Shown: positions 16,700 through 25,059, numbered from the stretch's first letter. The stretch: DNA of 33,776 bases from an uncultured Alistipes sp. (GCA_904502285.1 CAJGEC010000018.1:1-33776); one strand, 5' to 3'. Notes: generated by a model from the sequence alone, not told the origin. Numbers and translations are program-made.

Positions 16700-17110
16700 A
16701 TGCCCGATGTAGCCTCAAACTTGAGGTTTGGAGTTATCCTTATCAAGGAGTTCGACGAGTTCAACGTAGAGAACATATCGTCGTTGATGGATAACTTCAG
16801 CGTCTATGGTTGCACCCCCGATAACCTAATCATAAAGGCAGTACCAACGGTTCACGATGTGGTTATTGCCACGCAGTTTATGGCGGAGTACACCGATGTC
16901 GATGGAGTGGTGATTTTCGCCCCCAAGAATCGAGTTATGGGTACGTTGTCGGTTATGAATGGCATCGTGCAGTTGCAGATGCAGTGGAATATGGTTGTTG
17001 TTATCGGAGGCACTGAGTGTGCTGACCATATTATCGATATGGTTGCTCTTCAGAACAATATGGAGATGGAGGCACCACAGATGCAAACCCCACACTCGAC
17101 GATATCTTAG
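16700..17110 (+). CDS. Lumazine-synthase (RibH)-like protein lacking the active site
   Basis: The 136-residue product aligns by eye with the first two thirds of RibH, which condenses 5-amino-6-ribitylamino-uracil with dihydroxybutanone phosphate. MPDVASNLRFGVILIKEFDEF corresponds to the RibH start up to the first strand. TPDNLIIKAVP corresponds to the segment before VPGAFE, and TDVDGVVIFAP to the strand before the catalytic loop. The loop itself, RGxTPHFDYV in active enzymes, is replaced around NRVMGTLSVMN: the catalytic histidine and substrate contacts are gone. The VPGAFE motif is also altered (VPTVHDV), and the C-terminus is short and Met/Gln-rich. ATG 16700 follows GGAGG by eight bases; an in-frame GTG at 16685 is the alternative start. 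It follows the TPR gene in the same direction. Confidence 0.65.
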   Translation: MPDVASNLRFGVILIKEFDEFNVENISSLMDNFSVYGCTPDNLIIKAVPTVHDVVIATQFMAEYTDVDGVVIFAPKNRVMGTLSVMNGIVQLQMQWNMVVVIGGTECADHIIDMVALQNNMEMEAPQMQTPHSTIS

Positions 17111-17137
17111 AGTTGTTGCATAGGTGAAACAAAACGA

Positions 17138-17180
17138 TGAGGACGTATCCAATTTTGGATGCGTCCTCAATTTTTATTTT
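17138..17180 (+). terminator. Rho-independent terminator
   Basis: TGAGGACGTATCC (17138-17150) pairs with GGATGCGTCCTCA (17157-17169) in a 13-bp stem with one G-U pair, followed by ATTTTTATTTT. It ends the TPR/RibH-like unit. Confidence 0.9.
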
Positions 17181-17227
17181 AATAAAAAGTTTTCGCTGTT
17201 ATCGTTATAATATCGCCGAAATTTTCG

Positions 17228-17235
17228 TACCTTTG
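17228..17235 (+). promoter_or_regulatory. -7 box adjacent to the alpha/beta hydrolase start
   Basis: TACCTTTG matches TAnnTTTG exactly and ends five bases before the ATG at 17241. No good -33 TTTG is seen. Use of this box would give an mRNA beginning at or next to the start codon. Confidence 0.5.
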
Positions 17236-17240
17236 CATTT

Positions 17241-18008
17241 ATGGATATGCGTTATACATACGACGGAATAGAACTTGCCTATAGTATTGAGGGCCAGGGT
17301 GATACAATAGTGTTGTTGCACGGCTGGGGTTGCGATAGAAATATTTGGCGACCTACGGTAGAGTTTCTTGGCAATAGCTATCGTATCATTGCGGTAGATT
17401 TTGCGGGCTTTGGCCAGAGCCAAGAGCCTAATAAGGTGTGGGGTGTTGAGGAGTACACTCGCTCCATCGAGGCCCTTATGCAGGAGCTTGGCGTGGAGTC
17501 CCCCATCCTCTTTGGTCACTCATTTGGTGGTCGTGTGTCGTTGCTCTACGCTTCGCGCAATAGATGCTCAGGTGTGGTACTTACCGATGCTGCGGGAGTT
17601 CGCCCTAAGCGCTCCTTCAGTTACTACCGTAAGGTCTATACCTACAAACTTATGAAGCACCTTCTTCCATTGCTTATCGGCCAGCATAAGGCGCAGATGC
17701 TTTTGGAGCAACGTAGGGCAAAGTCTGGCTCGTCGGACTATAACCGAGCATCGCAGATGATGCGCGCCATATTGTCGAAGTGTGTGAATGAGGACTTGTG
17801 TCACGTTATGCCAAAGATTGAGGCTTCGACGCTCCTCTTCTGGGGAGATAGGGATACGGCAACACCGTTGTCGGATGGACAAAAGATGGAGCGCCTAATT
17901 GCCAACTCTATGCTTGTTGTTGCCGAGGGTTGTGGCCATTTCGCGATGTTGGAGAACCCCGAATTGTGGCAGAAGTCTGTTGAGAACTTTTTGAAAATGA
18001 ATAGGTAA
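17241..18008 (+). CDS. Alpha/beta hydrolase
   Basis: The 255-residue cytoplasmic protein has a complete alpha/beta hydrolase triad. The nucleophile is S94 in GHSFGG, the acid D205 in WGDRDTATP, and the histidine H233 in GCGHFAMLENP; the oxyanion region is LLHGWGCDRNIW. The substrate cannot be read from the sequence; esterases, C-C hydrolases and lipid hydrolases of this type look alike. Its stop overlaps the ATG of the membrane MurF gene (TAATG), so the two are translationally coupled, and a role linked to cell-wall precursors is an attractive inference. A second ATG at 17247 is possible. Confidence 0.88.
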   Translation: MDMRYTYDGIELAYSIEGQGDTIVLLHGWGCDRNIWRPTVEFLGNSYRIIAVDFAGFGQSQEPNKVWGVEEYTRSIEALMQELGVESPILFGHSFGGRVSLLYASRNRCSGVVLTDAAGVRPKRSFSYYRKVYTYKLMKHLLPLLIGQHKAQMLLEQRRAKSGSSDYNRASQMMRAILSKCVNEDLCHVMPKIEASTLLFWGDRDTATPLSDGQKMERLIANSMLVVAEGCGHFAMLENPELWQKSVENFLKMNR

Positions 18009-19567
18009 TGGAGATTACAACACATATATTTTCGTTGGTGTGGCTCCTCTTCTTGTGGGCTACGATGCGCTACTCGATACAGATGTTCCAGCAGAACTCC
18101 TATCGTGTGGAGCGCTACAACCGTTGGTTGCTCTCTACGGGCGAGTGGTCTATGCGTTCCAATGTGTTGTCTGTGGTTGTAGCCATTTGCACACTCTTTA
18201 CGTCGCACTGGGCCTTGTTGCTCGTTGCGGGGGTATGGATGGCTGTTATTGCCGTTGCGGAGTTTTCGATAAAGTATAAGATTCCGATTGCCTATACTAT
18301 GCGAGTTAAGCGACTTATCGCTACTCGTCTTATACTCTCGGTGGCTATCGTAGCGGTGGTACACCTCTTTGCGCCACGTTTTACGCTTATGGCAATGATG
18401 CTCCTCTCGTTGGACTACTGGACCATTGTGGCAAATGCCATCAACAAACCCTTGGAGCAGGCTATTACACGTTGGTACTACAACGATGCTAAGCGTATCT
18501 TGCGCTCGATGCCCCACCTCAAAATCATTGGTATCACAGGTAGTTTTGGTAAGACCTCTACGAAACACTTCCTCTACCGCATCCTTTCGGAGCGATATAA
18601 TGTGTTGATGACCCCTGGTAACTTCAATACTACGTTGGGTGTCGTGCGCACCGTTCGAGAGCATCTGAAACCTCACCACGAGGTCTTTATCGTCGAGATG
18701 GGTGCTAAGCAACTCGGTGATATTAAGGAGATTTGCGACCTTGTGAATCCTGATATGGCTATCATCACCTCGGTTGGAGAGATGCACCTCGAAACCTTTG
18801 GCTCGGTGGAGAATGTGGCGCGCACAAAGTTTGAGTTGTACGATGCACTACCTAAGGGTGGCTTCTGTGCAGTAAATATCGATTCGGAGTATGCTATGCG
18901 CCATATCGAGGAGCGAGTCTTTGATGTAGCGACCTATGGTGTGGAGAATAGAGCTGCTAAATATCGTGCTACGGATATTATCTATTCGCCAGCAGAAACA
19001 CGCTTCTCGCTCGTAACGCCTAAGGGTGTCGAGGAGAACTACGCAACACATATCCTTGGCCGAGGTAATATCCTAAATATAGTTGCGTCGCTGGCCGTTG
19101 CCGACCACCTTGGCATAGGTGTTGAGGCTCGTCGTCGTGCTGTCCGCCAGATTGAGGCTGTGGAGCACCGCCTCAGTGTGCGCCGTAATGGAGGTATCAC
19201 TATCCTTGATGACGCCTATAACTCAAATCCTACGGGAGCGAGGATGGCTCTTGAGGTTATCTCGGAGTTTGTCACCGAGGGTCGTCGCTATGTTGTGACC
19301 CCAGGATTTGTGGAGATGGGTGCCAAGCAGTATGAGAATAATAGGGGCTTTGGTCTCGACATTTCTCGCTCGAAAGCCGATGGCGTATTTGTTGTGAACG
19401 AGGTAAACCGCAAGGCCATTACCGAGGGCCTTATGGAGGGTGGTTACCCTATGACACAAGTAAGTTGTGTGGCATCGTTCCAGGAGGCTATGGCTGAGTT
19501 GCAACCCAAGTTAAAGGCTGGGGATGTAGTGTTGTATGAGAATGACCTCCCCGACTCATTTAAGTAA
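18008..19567 (+). CDS. murF: MurF-type Mur ligase with N-terminal membrane domain
   Basis: MurF adds D-Ala-D-Ala to UDP-MurNAc-tripeptide. Here residues 1 to about 165 are hydrophobic with four or five predicted transmembrane helices (around 4-20, 52-90 and 104-140), in place of the usual N-terminal UDP-MurNAc-binding domain. A Mur ligase core follows: ATP loop GITGSFGKTST (175-185), VEMGAKQLGDI, the HLE-type segment VGEMHLETFGS and DDAYNSNPTG (from 401), the last typical of MurF. At 519 residues it is longer than ordinary MurF (about 450). It overlaps the hydrolase by TAATG, and ddl, which makes its D-Ala-D-Ala substrate, starts 22 bases downstream, supporting the MurF call. Another soluble murF may exist elsewhere, in which case this could be a specialised ligase. 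Confidence 0.8.
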   Translation: MEITTHIFSLVWLLFLWATMRYSIQMFQQNSYRVERYNRWLLSTGEWSMRSNVLSVVVAICTLFTSHWALLLVAGVWMAVIAVAEFSIKYKIPIAYTMRVKRLIATRLILSVAIVAVVHLFAPRFTLMAMMLLSLDYWTIVANAINKPLEQAITRWYYNDAKRILRSMPHLKIIGITGSFGKTSTKHFLYRILSERYNVLMTPGNFNTTLGVVRTVREHLKPHHEVFIVEMGAKQLGDIKEICDLVNPDMAIITSVGEMHLETFGSVENVARTKFELYDALPKGGFCAVNIDSEYAMRHIEERVFDVATYGVENRAAKYRATDIIYSPAETRFSLVTPKGVEENYATHILGRGNILNIVASLAVADHLGIGVEARRRAVRQIEAVEHRLSVRRNGGITILDDAYNSNPTGARMALEVISEFVTEGRRYVVTPGFVEMGAKQYENNRGFGLDISRSKADGVFVVNEVNRKAITEGLMEGGYPMTQVSCVASFQEAMAELQPKLKAGDVVLYENDLPDSFK

Positions 19568-19589
19568 CTATTAAACAAACTATAAAGCG

Positions 19590-20783
19590 ATGAAAATCAA
19601 TGTAGGTGTAATTTTCGGTGGCCGTTCAGTAGAGAACGAGATCTCCGTGATTACTGCAGCGCAGACTATGGCTGCAATGAATGAGGACAAATATAACATT
19701 GTGCCTATCTTCATCTCTAAGGAGGGCCATTGGTACACGGGAGATAAGTTGCGTGTTACGGACAACTACCGCGATATGAAGAAGTTGTTGGCATCGGTCG
19801 AGGAGGTATATCTCCGCCCTGTCTATGGCGATAACCACCTCTATAAGGTGCGTAAGCCCCTCTTTGGTAGCGACGTGGTGACTACTATCGATGTTATCCT
19901 CCCTGCACTCCACGGCACTTCGGGCGAGGATGGCTCGTTCCAGGGTCTTGTGGAGATGACTGGTATCCCATACGCTTGTCCTAACCCCTTGGCTTCGGCA
20001 AATGGTATGGATAAGATTACTATGAAGATGATTCTCAAGGAGAGTGGCATCCCTGTCGTAGATTATGCTTGGTTCTCGGATAAGGAGTGGCTCTCGGAGC
20101 GTGATGGCTCTATTGCGCGTTGCGAGGCCTTGGCCTACCCACTCATTGTTAAGCCAGCAAACCTCGGTTCGAGTGTCGGCATCAAGGCAGTACACAATCG
20201 CGAGGAGTTGGTAGAAGCTGTGGATAATGCCATTAAGTACTCTAAGCGAGTTATCGTCGAGCGCTTGATTGAGAACCTAAAGGAGATTAACTGCTCGGTT
20301 TTGGGCGACTACTACGACTGCGAGGCTTCGGTCTGCGAGGCCCCTGTGCGTAGTGGCGAGATTCTTAGCTACGAGGATAAGTATCTTGGTGGTGGCAAGA
20401 ATAAGCCATCTCAGGGTATGCACTCTACCGTTCGTGAGATTCCTGCTAAGTTGCCTGAGGATATCACTAACTTCATTCGTACGACAGCCTGCAAGACCTT
20501 CCGTGTCTTGGCTTGTGACGGTGTTTCGCGCATCGACTTTATGATTGATGAGGCTAATGGTGGGGTATATGTGAATGAGATTAACACCATCCCTGGCTCA
20601 TTGTCGTTCTACTTGTGGGAGGCTACGGGCATTAAGTTCGACGAACTTGTGGACCGCCTCATCGCCATCGCCTTCAAGCGCAAGCGCGACTCGGAGTTCA
20701 AGACGACAAGTTATTCGGATAATATCTTTGCTTATCAGGCAAAGAATGGTGCTAAGTTTGGTGGCTCTAAGGGTACTAAATAG
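19590..20783 (+). CDS. ddl: D-alanine--D-alanine ligase
   Basis: Ddl joins two D-alanines with ATP to give the dipeptide for peptidoglycan precursors in the cytoplasm. The 397-residue chain begins with the family start INVGVIFGGRSVENEISV. It contains LPALHGTSGEDGSFQG, the ATP-grasp lysine segment YPLIVKPANLGSSVG, SRIDFM with the metal-binding carboxylate, and YVNEINTIPGSLSFYLW near the end. A C-terminal Lys-rich tail of about 40 residues extends beyond the core. It follows murF and precedes a radical SAM gene with small gaps, so it is likely in the same operon. Confidence 0.95.
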   Translation: MKINVGVIFGGRSVENEISVITAAQTMAAMNEDKYNIVPIFISKEGHWYTGDKLRVTDNYRDMKKLLASVEEVYLRPVYGDNHLYKVRKPLFGSDVVTTIDVILPALHGTSGEDGSFQGLVEMTGIPYACPNPLASANGMDKITMKMILKESGIPVVDYAWFSDKEWLSERDGSIARCEALAYPLIVKPANLGSSVGIKAVHNREELVEAVDNAIKYSKRVIVERLIENLKEINCSVLGDYYDCEASVCEAPVRSGEILSYEDKYLGGGKNKPSQGMHSTVREIPAKLPEDITNFIRTTACKTFRVLACDGVSRIDFMIDEANGGVYVNEINTIPGSLSFYLWEATGIKFDELVDRLIAIAFKRKRDSEFKTTSYSDNIFAYQAKNGAKFGGSKGTK

Positions 20784-20801
20784 TCTTTAAAAGTAGAGTT
20801 T

Positions 20802-21572
20802 ATGACTTCGTTATACGATAATATAATCTTTGGCCCTATCCGTTCACGACGTTTGGGCCTTTCGTTGGGTGTCAATCTGTTGCCTATTGACTCTAAGTTG
20901 TGTAGCTTCGACTGCATCTATTGCGAGTGTGGCTGGAATGATGAGCACCCTGGCAAGCGCCGTTTCAATGCGCGCGAGGATGTGCGTGCTATGCTCGATG
21001 AGACCCTTCAGAAGATGGTTGCTCAGGGTACTCCCCCCGATGTTATCACCTTTGCGGGTAATGGTGAGCCTACGCTCCACCCCGATTTCGAGTCTATCAT
21101 CGAGGATACTATCGCTCTAAGGGATAAGCACTGCCCTGGGGCTAAGGTGTCGGTGTTGTCTAATGCCACACAGATTCACCGCGAGGATGTTCGTCGCGCC
21201 TTGTTGCGTGTGGATAACAATATCCTTAAACTCGACTCTGCCTTTGATGCCACGGTGCAGTTGATGAATAAGCCTCAGGGTGCATATACCGTGGCCCGTA
21301 CCGTAGAGTTGCTCAAGGCCTTCGAGGGTAACCTTATAGTGCAGACGATGTTCCTTCGTGGCGAGTATTTGGGTCAGCGCGTAGATAATACCACCGAGGA
21401 GGAGGTCTCTGCGTGGTTGCGCTTGGTCGAGGAGATTCGTCCTAAGCAGGTTATGGTCTATTCATTGGATAGAGATACCCCTTGCCAAACTCTTGAGAAG
21501 GTCGAAAAGGATGAGTTGCGCGGTATTGCCGAGCGTGTTGAGGCGTTGGGTATCGCTTGTTCTGTAGCGTAG
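20802..21572 (+). CDS. Radical SAM protein (COG0731-like)
   Basis: The 256-residue protein carries a radical SAM cluster motif near residues 28-35, CSFDCIYC, spaced CX3CX2C, preceded by GPIRSRRLGLSLGVNLLP. This matches a widespread family distantly related to the wybutosine enzyme TYW1. ITFAGNGEPTLHPDF provides the GGEP-like SAM-binding segment (here GNGEP). The substrate is unknown. The gene sits between ddl and a DUF3127 gene; no functional link to cell-wall synthesis is evident. Confidence 0.88.
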   Translation: MTSLYDNIIFGPIRSRRLGLSLGVNLLPIDSKLCSFDCIYCECGWNDEHPGKRRFNAREDVRAMLDETLQKMVAQGTPPDVITFAGNGEPTLHPDFESIIEDTIALRDKHCPGAKVSVLSNATQIHREDVRRALLRVDNNILKLDSAFDATVQLMNKPQGAYTVARTVELLKAFEGNLIVQTMFLRGEYLGQRVDNTTEEEVSAWLRLVEEIRPKQVMVYSLDRDTPCQTLEKVEKDELRGIAERVEALGIACSVA

Positions 21573-21596
21573 TAAATAACTAAAAAGTAGATAGAT

Positions 21597-21968
21597 ATGG
21601 ATTTTGAAGGAAAAGTTTTGGAGATTCTCCCACCTGTAACAGGTCAGTCAGCACGTGGTACTTGGGAGCGTCAGACCGTAGTTTTTGAGCAGCCTAACAA
21701 GCAGTACGGCAAGGAGTTGGCTGTTACCTTTATGAATAAGGGTCAGGATGTTGCAAATTTGCGTATTGGTGAGACATATATCGTATCATTCGATATCGAG
21801 TCGCGCAAGTATCAGGATCGTTGGTACACCGATGTACGTGCTTGGCGTGTTCAGCCTGTTCAGGCTCAGCCCTCTGCCCCAATGCACGATATGCCTCCAT
21901 TCGTTGAGGAGCCACAGCCATCGTATGCAGGTGGTGGTGCTGGCGTAGTGGACGACATTCCATTTTAA
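21597..21968 (+). CDS. DUF3127 protein with SSB-like C-terminal tip
   Basis: The 123-residue product matches the DUF3127 family of Bacteroidota. An OB-fold-like domain covers about residues 1-85 (DFEGKVLEILPPVTGQS, ESRKYQDRWYTDVRAWR). A Gln/Pro-rich linker follows, and the chain ends VVDDIPF. The last residues copy the acidic tip by which SSB recruits partner proteins, and the overall plan mirrors the true SSB at 10689. Single-stranded DNA binding is inferred, not shown. It is the last gene before a bidirectional terminator. Confidence 0.85.
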   Translation: MDFEGKVLEILPPVTGQSARGTWERQTVVFEQPNKQYGKELAVTFMNKGQDVANLRIGETYIVSFDIESRKYQDRWYTDVRAWRVQPVQAQPSAPMHDMPPFVEEPQPSYAGGGAGVVDDIPF

Positions 21969-22016
21969 CGACTGGCTATCCGACTGGCTATATAGAAAAG
22001 CATAAGGATTGAAAAG

Positions 22017-22052
22017 AAGACCGCCAAAGGATCTCCTCTGGCGGTCTTTTAA
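22017..22052 (+). terminator. Bidirectional terminator between DUF3127 and the acyl-CoA synthetase
   Basis: AAGACCGCCA (22017-22026) pairs with TGGCGGTCTT (22039-22048), and the loop can add AGGA/TCCT, making a long hairpin. T-rich sequence follows on both strands, fitting its place between convergent genes. Confidence 0.88.
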
Positions 22053-22066
22053 TTTGGTTTACGCTA

Positions 22067-23773
22067 TTAATTGTTGAGGTTAAGACGCTCAGCACTATAG
22101 AGATAGCGCTTGATACTGCGCTTAGGGGTCTTCACGAACTCCTCGCGGTGTATTACGATATTCGAAATCTTCTCGTATGAAGCAACCATATTGTTCAACT
22201 CCACGAGGTTCTTATCCATAATCTCCTGCAAGTTGTCGAGGTTGATACCCTCTGCTGTAGCCAACTCATAGTCGGGCACAACCAACGCCGTAAGACGACC
22301 ATTGTTCTCGATAACCAACGACTCGCCAACCATATAAAGGTTGTTCAAGCGCTCCTCAATCTCCTCAGGGTAGATGTTCTGACCCGAACCAGAGAGGATC
22401 ATAGTCTTGCAACGACCACGGATGTAGAGCGTGCCATCAGCCTCCATAGTACACATATCGCCAGTGTGCAACCAGCCATCCTCATCCAATACGGCTTTTG
22501 TTGCCTCCTCATTCTTGTAGTAGCCCTTCATCACATGCTCGCCACGTACCAACAACTCGCCTGGGATATTCTCTGGGTCGCGAGAGGAGATCTTCGATTC
22601 GAAGAGGTATGAAGGAAGAATCTTACCGCAAGAGCCAGCTTTGAAGAGTGTTGGTAACTCAAAACTGATGAGTGGGGCGCACTCGGTCATACCATAGCCC
22701 ACTGTGATAGGGAACTTAATCTTGCGCAAGAAGTCCTCGGTCTCGCTGTTAAGCGCAGCACCTCCCACAATAAAGATCTCGACACATCCACCGAACTGCT
22801 CCATAAGTTTTGAGCGGATGGTAGAGTAGATGGCTGTGTTGATAAGTGGAATACGCATTGCAATACTCATAGGACCCTTCTCAAGCATTGGGAGGATGCT
22901 CTTACGATATACCTTCTCAAGGATGAGTGGTACTGAGCATACAATATTTGGGCGAGTCACCTTCATCGCCTCAACAAGGATCTTTGGTGAAGGGATGCGA
23001 CCCAAGAGTGTGATGTGTGCGCCACAAGCCAAAGGAGCCAAGAAGTCGAATGTACAACCGTAGGCGTGGGCAAGTGGAAGGAACGAGAGTGTGCGGCCAC
23101 CCTGGCGGAAGAAGTGCTCGTTGGTCTCAGGGTTTACCATATCCATAGCGAAACCTACGTTACCCGTAAGGTTGTTCACAGTAAGCATAACACCCTTTGA
23201 AGAGCCTGTGGTGCCTGATGTATAGTTCAACAGACATACTTCATCGTTATGAATCTCAGGGTATTTGATATCCTCCGAATGGAAACCACGTGGATAAGCC
23301 TCGCGATAGTGCGAGAGTATATTCTTCATATAGTTAGTGAGCTTGTCGCTCTCCTTCTCGTAGATTACGTGGTAGTCGGTGAGTGAGAATACCGCATCGA
23401 TCATTGGAATCTGATCGCCCTCGATGTCGTCCCAGAAGTTATCTCCGAGGAAGAGGAGTTTACTCTCCGAGTGGTTTACGATGTTGATAACGTCGTTAGG
23501 GTTGAAGTCCTGGAGAATGGGGACAATCACAGCACCATAAGTGATGGTTGCGATGTAGCTGATACACCAGCGGGTGTTGTTGCGGCCGATAAGGGCAATC
23601 TTGTCGCCCTTCTCAATACCTGCCTCCTTGAATAGAAGGTGTAACTTAGCTACCTCTTTAGCAACCTCGTAGTATGAGAATGTCTCGCCCTTGAAGTAGT
23701 CGGTAAGAGCCGACATTTCGCGATTTTCGCGAAAACTATGCTCGTAAATCTTTATTAAATTTCTTTCCAACAT
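22067..23773 (-). CDS. Long-chain acyl-CoA synthetase / AMP-dependent ligase
   Basis: The 568-residue protein activates a carboxylic acid, most likely a fatty acid, as an acyl-adenylate and then a CoA thioester. The AMP-binding motif LLNYTSGTTGSSKGVMLT lies near residue 187. Later motifs are VGYGMTECAPLISFE, the hinge region DGWLHTGDM, and RCKTMILSGSGQNIYPEEIEE. The C-terminal lysine segment KTPKRSIKRYLY is present. Similarity is to the FadD/long-chain group rather than acetate-CoA ligases. It is a single-gene unit with its own promoter. Confidence 0.9.
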   Translation of the reverse strand: MLERNLIKIYEHSFRENREMSALTDYFKGETFSYYEVAKEVAKLHLLFKEAGIEKGDKIALIGRNNTRWCISYIATITYGAVIVPILQDFNPNDVINIVNHSESKLLFLGDNFWDDIEGDQIPMIDAVFSLTDYHVIYEKESDKLTNYMKNILSHYREAYPRGFHSEDIKYPEIHNDEVCLLNYTSGTTGSSKGVMLTVNNLTGNVGFAMDMVNPETNEHFFRQGGRTLSFLPLAHAYGCTFDFLAPLACGAHITLLGRIPSPKILVEAMKVTRPNIVCSVPLILEKVYRKSILPMLEKGPMSIAMRIPLINTAIYSTIRSKLMEQFGGCVEIFIVGGAALNSETEDFLRKIKFPITVGYGMTECAPLISFELPTLFKAGSCGKILPSYLFESKISSRDPENIPGELLVRGEHVMKGYYKNEEATKAVLDEDGWLHTGDMCTMEADGTLYIRGRCKTMILSGSGQNIYPEEIEERLNNLYMVGESLVIENNGRLTALVVPDYELATAEGINLDNLQEIMDKNLVELNNMVASYEKISNIVIHREEFVKTPKRSIKRYLYSAERLNLNN

Positions 23774-23812
23774 AACTATATTTCTGTTTTGAAAGTTATC
23801 TATTTAATTATG

Positions 23813-23844
23813 CAAATATACAAATTTTTTGTTAGTAATCGAAA
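23813..23844 (-). promoter_or_regulatory. Promoter of the acyl-CoA synthetase gene
   Basis: The minus strand reads TTTC, 20 bases, then TATATTTG, ending about 40 bases before the ATG at 23773. This fits the Bacteroidota pattern with one mismatch in the -33 box. Confidence 0.6.
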
Positions 23845-24032
23845 TTTTCAACTGATTTTCTCATATTTAACTGGTGTGTGTATAATGTGAAGTAAGTGCA
23901 ATGCTTAGAAAATTAATATGTTAGAGGGGTGTTTGTGAATGTGAAATATATAGTATATTTTTCTACAAGTTTTAATCTCGAAGCTGGTAATTTTTAATTT
24001 TGCGTAGTTAATCTTATATTTTTTGCATAATC

Positions 24033-24064
24033 ATTGTTAGTTTCCAAAATTAATATTATCTTTG
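24033..24064 (+). promoter_or_regulatory. Promoter of tRNA-Arg
   Basis: ATTG (24033-24036), 20 bases, then TATCTTTG (24057-24064). Transcription would start a few bases before the tRNA 5' end at 24076. Confidence 0.7.
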
Positions 24065-24075
24065 TCAATTGTTAT

Positions 24076-24147
24076 GGCTCTTTAGTTCAAGGGATAGAAC
24101 GAAGGTTTCCTAAACCTTAAATCCGGGTTCGAGTCCCGGAGGGGCTA
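24076..24147 (+). tRNA. tRNA-Arg (anticodon CCT)
   Basis: A full cloverleaf of 72 bases can be folded. The acceptor GGCTCTT pairs with AGGGGCT, including G-U pairs and a G1-U72 closing pair, with discriminator A at 24147. The D arm is GTTC/AGAAC-like. The anticodon stem AAGGT/ACCTT encloses the loop TTCCTAA with anticodon CCT at 24109-24111. The T arm CCGGG TTCGAGT CCCGG is canonical. It reads AGG arginine codons. CCA is not encoded. A short GC-rich repeat (GCGC at 24154 and 24165) followed by ATTTTT may end the transcript. Confidence 0.95.
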
Positions 24148-24253
24148 CTCTCAGCGCGGGCAAGGCGCGGAATTTTTATGAAGTATGGTCTCTGATTATC
24201 GTGCAATCCCTGTTTTATAGTATCTGATGTTTGGGTATTGGGATTGGTGTATA

Positions 24254-24285
24254 GTTAGGTCAGTAAAATAATATTAGTAACTTTA
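24254..24285 (+). promoter_or_regulatory. Possible promoter of the BI-1 family gene
   Basis: GTTA (24254-24257), 20 bases, then TAACTTTA (24278-24285) approximates the consensus with mismatches in both boxes. It lies 26 bases before the ATG. Confidence 0.35.
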
Positions 24286-24311
24286 CGTTGTTTATATATA
24301 AAGTATAGAAT

Positions 24312-25007
24312 ATGGCACAATATGTAACATCACAGACTGCTGCTGAGTCGGCAGCAGCGACACTCTTCAAGAGTCTCTATATGCAGATGGCCGCAGCCTT
24401 GACCATTACAGGTCTTGTGGCTTACTTTCTCTCTGGGTCGGTAGATTTCTGGTACTTCTTGGCCGAGAACTCATTCGCCATCTGGGGCATCTTCATCGCA
24501 CAAATTGTCCTTGTGATATGGCTGTCTGCGCGCTTACCGAAGATGTCGATGACCTCGGCGACACTACTCTTCATACTCTATTCGGCCTTGATGGGTGTGA
24601 CGATGTCCACTATCTTTATGATCTACACGATGAGCTCTATAGCTTCGGTATTCTTCATCACGGCGGGTACTTTCTTGGTTATGAGTCTCATAGGCTTTTT
24701 TACACGTATCGACCTCACGCGTGTTGGTAGCCTCCTATTTATGGCACTTGTTGGTCTTATCATCGCCTCAGTGGTAAATATCTTCCTCCACTCTGAGACC
24801 CTCTACTGGGTTGTTAGTTATGCTGGTGTGGTTATCTTCGTTGGTCTTACGGCATACGACACCCAGAAGATTAAAAATACGTTTATCCAGTATGGAGAGG
24901 TGGATGAGATGGGACAGAAATTAGCGCTCTTTGGTGCATTCTCCCTCTACCTCGACTTTATCAACCTCTTCTTGCACCTATTGCGTATTATGGGTGACCG
25001 TAGATAG
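24312..25007 (+). CDS. BI-1/YccA family membrane protein
   Basis: The 231-residue integral membrane protein has seven hydrophobic helices and the Bax-inhibitor-1/YccA pattern: an N-terminal polar region ending LFKSLYMQMAAALTITGLVAY, the central ALMGVTMSTIFMIYTMSSIASVF, and the C-terminal FVGLTAYDTQKIKN with the conserved acidic region thought to gate ion flux. YccA in E. coli modulates the FtsH protease, and BsYetJ is a pH-sensitive calcium leak; which applies here is unknown. It is a single gene followed by a strong terminator. Confidence 0.9.
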   Translation: MAQYVTSQTAAESAAATLFKSLYMQMAAALTITGLVAYFLSGSVDFWYFLAENSFAIWGIFIAQIVLVIWLSARLPKMSMTSATLLFILYSALMGVTMSTIFMIYTMSSIASVFFITAGTFLVMSLIGFFTRIDLTRVGSLLFMALVGLIIASVVNIFLHSETLYWVVSYAGVVIFVGLTAYDTQKIKNTFIQYGEVDEMGQKLALFGAFSLYLDFINLFLHLLRIMGDRR

Positions 25008-25059
25008 AACGAAATTATACTATATAAATAACGAGTGTGTCCCTGAGGGACTGTCCTAT

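Larger units (their letters stand above)
23774..24075. other. Intergenic region between the acyl-CoA synthetase and tRNA-Arg
   Basis: This AT-rich stretch holds the divergent promoters listed separately, one for the minus-strand synthetase and one for the tRNA. Between about 23845 and 24032 no open frame, hairpin or recognisable motif is apparent. Confidence 0.5.

Noticed and set aside
17801..18787. Long minus-strand open frame opposite the hydrolase and murF genes
   Set aside because: Its translation is rich in His and Arg with no domain, and both plus-strand genes beneath it have complete conserved motifs.
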